Source: Laceyella sacchari (lineage in GTDB: Bacteria; Bacillota; Bacilli; Thermoactinomycetales; Thermoactinomycetaceae). From it: a stretch of DNA of 64,000 nt. The notes under the pieces were generated by a model. The model searched no databases. It saw nothing but the letters and a program-made list of their open reading frames with translations, and had not been told where the DNA came from. Positions 62,474 through 64,000 of this stretch are shown here, piece after piece. Numbering within the stretch: position 1 is the first letter of the stretch; the number at the start of each line of letters is the position of its first letter. The translations under genes were made by a program, and so were the position numbers. Location: the NCBI RefSeq assembly GCF_004343255.1, contig NZ_SMDD01000001.1:570577-634576 (forward strand), given 5' to 3'.

Positions 62474-63958
62474 ATGAGCCGAAATACATATGCAGTGTAT
62501 GTCCGGGTTTCCACAGAGAAAGATGAACAGATCTCTTCTGTTGAAAACCAAATCGACATATGCCGCAACTGGCTGGAACGAAACGGATTTGTGTGGGACG
62601 AACAGTGCGTATATAAAGACCATGGAATCAGTGGTACGGTTTTTCTTGAACGGCACGCCATTCAGCTTATCTTGGAAAAGGCCAAACGCAAGGAAATCGA
62701 TATGGTCATCTTTAAATCCATCAGCCGTTTGGCTCGTGATTTAAAGGATTCGTTGGAAATCAGGGAAGTGTTTATCGCTCATAATGTCCGGATTATCTCC
62801 GTCGAAGAGGGATATGATTCCTTGCAAGCAGGCAAAAATGACATGGCGTTTGAGCTTTGGTCTTTATTTTCTGCGCAGTACAGCCGCACGCTGTCGTCCA
62901 GCGTTTCCGCCGCGTTAGCCGCCAAGGTGAGACGTGGCGAGCATATCGGTAAAATCCCATATGGTTATGACCGTGTAGACGGATTTCTCCAGATCAATGA
63001 GGAAGAAGCCGATGTGGTGCGCCAAATCTATAGTTGGTACGTAAATGACGGATGGGGATTCAGAAGAATTACGCATGAATTAAACCGGCTCAACATTCCT
63101 GCCAAAGAAAAAAACAAATGGCAAGTGACCTCAGTGCAACGGCTGATTCAAAATCCCATCTATTGTGGTGACTTCATTCTGAATCAGTTTAGCAAGGTGA
63201 AAGCGGAGGGCAAGAAAAAGCAAATCCGCAATCCGAGGCAAAAGTGGATCGTTTTTAAAGACCACCATGTGCCAATCGTTTCAAGAACCATGTGGGAAAA
63301 AGCCAACTCGGATCACATCAAGGATCAAAAACACGCCATCACCCCTTGGAATGATTTGCGCGGGATCTGCAAATGCAGTGAGTGCGGGTGCAACATGGTG
63401 ATTATTCAATCCAAACGGAAACTGGCCGATGGCTCGAAGAAGCAATATAATTATTTGAAGTGTTCCGCCTACCGGCGCAGCGGTGAGGAACATGGTTGTG
63501 TCAATCATTACCCCATATTTTATGAAGATGTGCGCCAGTTTCTGATTGAGCGACTGAAAGAAAAAGGGGAATCGATCACATTTAATTTCGTCAACGACAT
63601 GGAGCAGAAAAAGCAACGCCAGATCAAACAGTTGCAGAAACAATTGAAGCAATTGGCGATGAAAAAGAAAGATCTTTTGAATGTGTTGTTGGAGAAGCTG
63701 ATCTCCAAAGAAGAATTTGAAGAGAAAAGAAAGGAACTGGATGAACACATTTATCAACTTGAGGCCGAGATTTCCGAACTTAGTCAAAAGGAGTACCCTC
63801 ATAAACAGATTTGCAATGTGCAACAAGCGTTTGAAGCGATAGACAGTGAACACAGGGATTTGCATCAGCTGTTTAAAAAGCTGTTACATGAAGTCATCAT
63901 CCATCCTCATGGCAAAATCGATGTGGTGTACGCGTTTGCAGAGCCTGGTGGAAAGTAG
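62474..63958 (+). CDS. Large serine recombinase
   Basis: 494 residues from ATG at 62474, after GGAGG; longer upstream frame not supported. Resolvase domain 1-~145 with AVYVRVSTEKDEQ (catalytic Ser13) and KSISRLARDLKDSLEI, then recombinase domain (IPYGYDRVDGFLQI, WGFRRITHELNRLNIPA, IQNPIYCGDFI), zinc ribbon CKCSECGCN...KCSAYRRSGEEHGC, and a long coiled coil (~390-450) needed for directionality control. All parts are intact. It catalyses site-specific integration/excision. Ends 42 bases before the window edge; partners gerE and the 62-residue protein in the proposed element. Confidence 0.95.
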   Translation: MSRNTYAVYVRVSTEKDEQISSVENQIDICRNWLERNGFVWDEQCVYKDHGISGTVFLERHAIQLILEKAKRKEIDMVIFKSISRLARDLKDSLEIREVFIAHNVRIISVEEGYDSLQAGKNDMAFELWSLFSAQYSRTLSSSVSAALAAKVRRGEHIGKIPYGYDRVDGFLQINEEEADVVRQIYSWYVNDGWGFRRITHELNRLNIPAKEKNKWQVTSVQRLIQNPIYCGDFILNQFSKVKAEGKKKQIRNPRQKWIVFKDHHVPIVSRTMWEKANSDHIKDQKHAITPWNDLRGICKCSECGCNMVIIQSKRKLADGSKKQYNYLKCSAYRRSGEEHGCVNHYPIFYEDVRQFLIERLKEKGESITFNFVNDMEQKKQRQIKQLQKQLKQLAMKKKDLLNVLLEKLISKEEFEEKRKELDEHIYQLEAEISELSQKEYPHKQICNVQQAFEAIDSEHRDLHQLFKKLLHEVIIHPHGKIDVVYAFAEPGGK

Positions 63959-63986
63959 TACTTAGGTACTGGACTATCTTCCTAGT
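63957..63986. repeat. Imperfect inverted repeat right after the recombinase
   Basis: AGTAC-TTAG-GTACT (63957-63970) and the wider ACTTAGG (63960-63966)/CCTAGT (63981-63986) pair. Attachment sites of large serine recombinases are imperfect inverted repeats of about this size near the recombinase gene. This is a candidate only. Confidence 0.3.
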
Positions 63987-64000
63987 GAAATAAATATGGA

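Larger units (their letters stand above)
47654..64000 (+). mobile_element. Candidate gerE-intervening element with defence cargo (right end not in window)
   Basis: The region begins where gerE stops matching its family and continues to the window edge. It carries restriction genes, a helicase, remnants and, at the far end, a large serine recombinase (62474-63958). Known sporulation-gene intervening elements (skin in sigK, SPbeta in spsM) have the same plan: one half of a late sporulation gene, foreign cargo, a large serine recombinase near one end, and the other half of the gene. The second half of gerE is not visible within the last 42 bases, so the right boundary and the ability to excise remain unproven. 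Confidence 0.6.

Noticed and set aside
47680-64000. ATATGGA at 47680-47686 and at 63994-64000 as a shared recombination core
   Set aside because: Seven bases shared by chance is likely, and the gerE-like sequence has already ended before the left copy.
1-64000. CRISPR arrays, tRNA or rRNA genes
   Set aside because: No repeat-spacer pattern and no cloverleaf or rRNA sequence noticed on either strand; none is reported.

Overview
The window reads as a chromosomal segment of a spore-forming, moderately G+C-rich Gram-positive bacterium (Bacillota, Bacillales). Spore genes (a SpoVAF-type protein, gerE), AGGAGG-type ribosome sites, a lysine riboswitch, FadR-box control of fatty-acid genes and a B. 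subtilis-like order (fatty-acid CoA ligase, fadR, etfBA, trxA, uvrC, lysC, sdhCAB, then gerE) support this. Thermoactinomycetaceae is my best guess for the family; this is inference.

Layout. 1-13.7 kb: miscellaneous genes, including a secreted-protein start cut by the left edge, an aromatic acid exporter-like protein, an MFS exporter behind paired operator-like repeats, an ECF41 sigma factor with its FAD oxidoreductase and a textbook ECF41 promoter, an rRNA methyltransferase, an HTH-TPR regulator, and a bactofilin/YhbD pair whose YhbD gene has no standard start codon. 13.8-24.1 kb: a flavoprotein, a purine/pyrimidine permease, SpoVAF, then beta-oxidation and electron transfer (lcfA, fadR, etfB, etfA) with two FadR boxes, trxA and a membrane protein. 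24.3-39.7 kb: uvrC behind a possibly structured leader, a DnaB/DnaD-domain protein, a TetR/acyltransferase/CrtI-type operon, tatA, an SCP2 protein, a decayed kinase gene, riboswitch-controlled lysC, three peptide-ABC transporter genes without a binding protein, and sdhCAB. 39.7-47.2 kb: a DUF1002 exported protein, class I fumarase, an HxlR regulator with a zinc-ribbon partner, a protein with an HEXXH motif, a membrane-anchored phosphatase and an M24 peptidase.

47.4 kb to the right edge is the most striking part. gerE, the last regulator of the mother-cell sporulation programme, has a good sigma-K promoter and a normal N-terminal two-thirds, but its reading frame departs from the family right after the recognition-helix region, at about 47,653. 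From there follows accessory DNA: an HNH nuclease remnant, an Mrr-type nuclease, a complete type I restriction-modification operon led by an unusual degenerate methyltransferase fused to a specificity domain, a lipoprotein, a RelE-like/superfamily-1 helicase fusion, a VOC protein, a frameshifted amidohydrolase, a 62-residue small protein and a large serine recombinase ending 42 bases before the window edge. This is the architecture of an intervening element in a sporulation gene (like skin in sigK or SPbeta in spsM), here apparently in gerE and carrying a defence cargo. The missing 3' part of gerE should lie to the right of this window if the idea is correct; it cannot be seen here.
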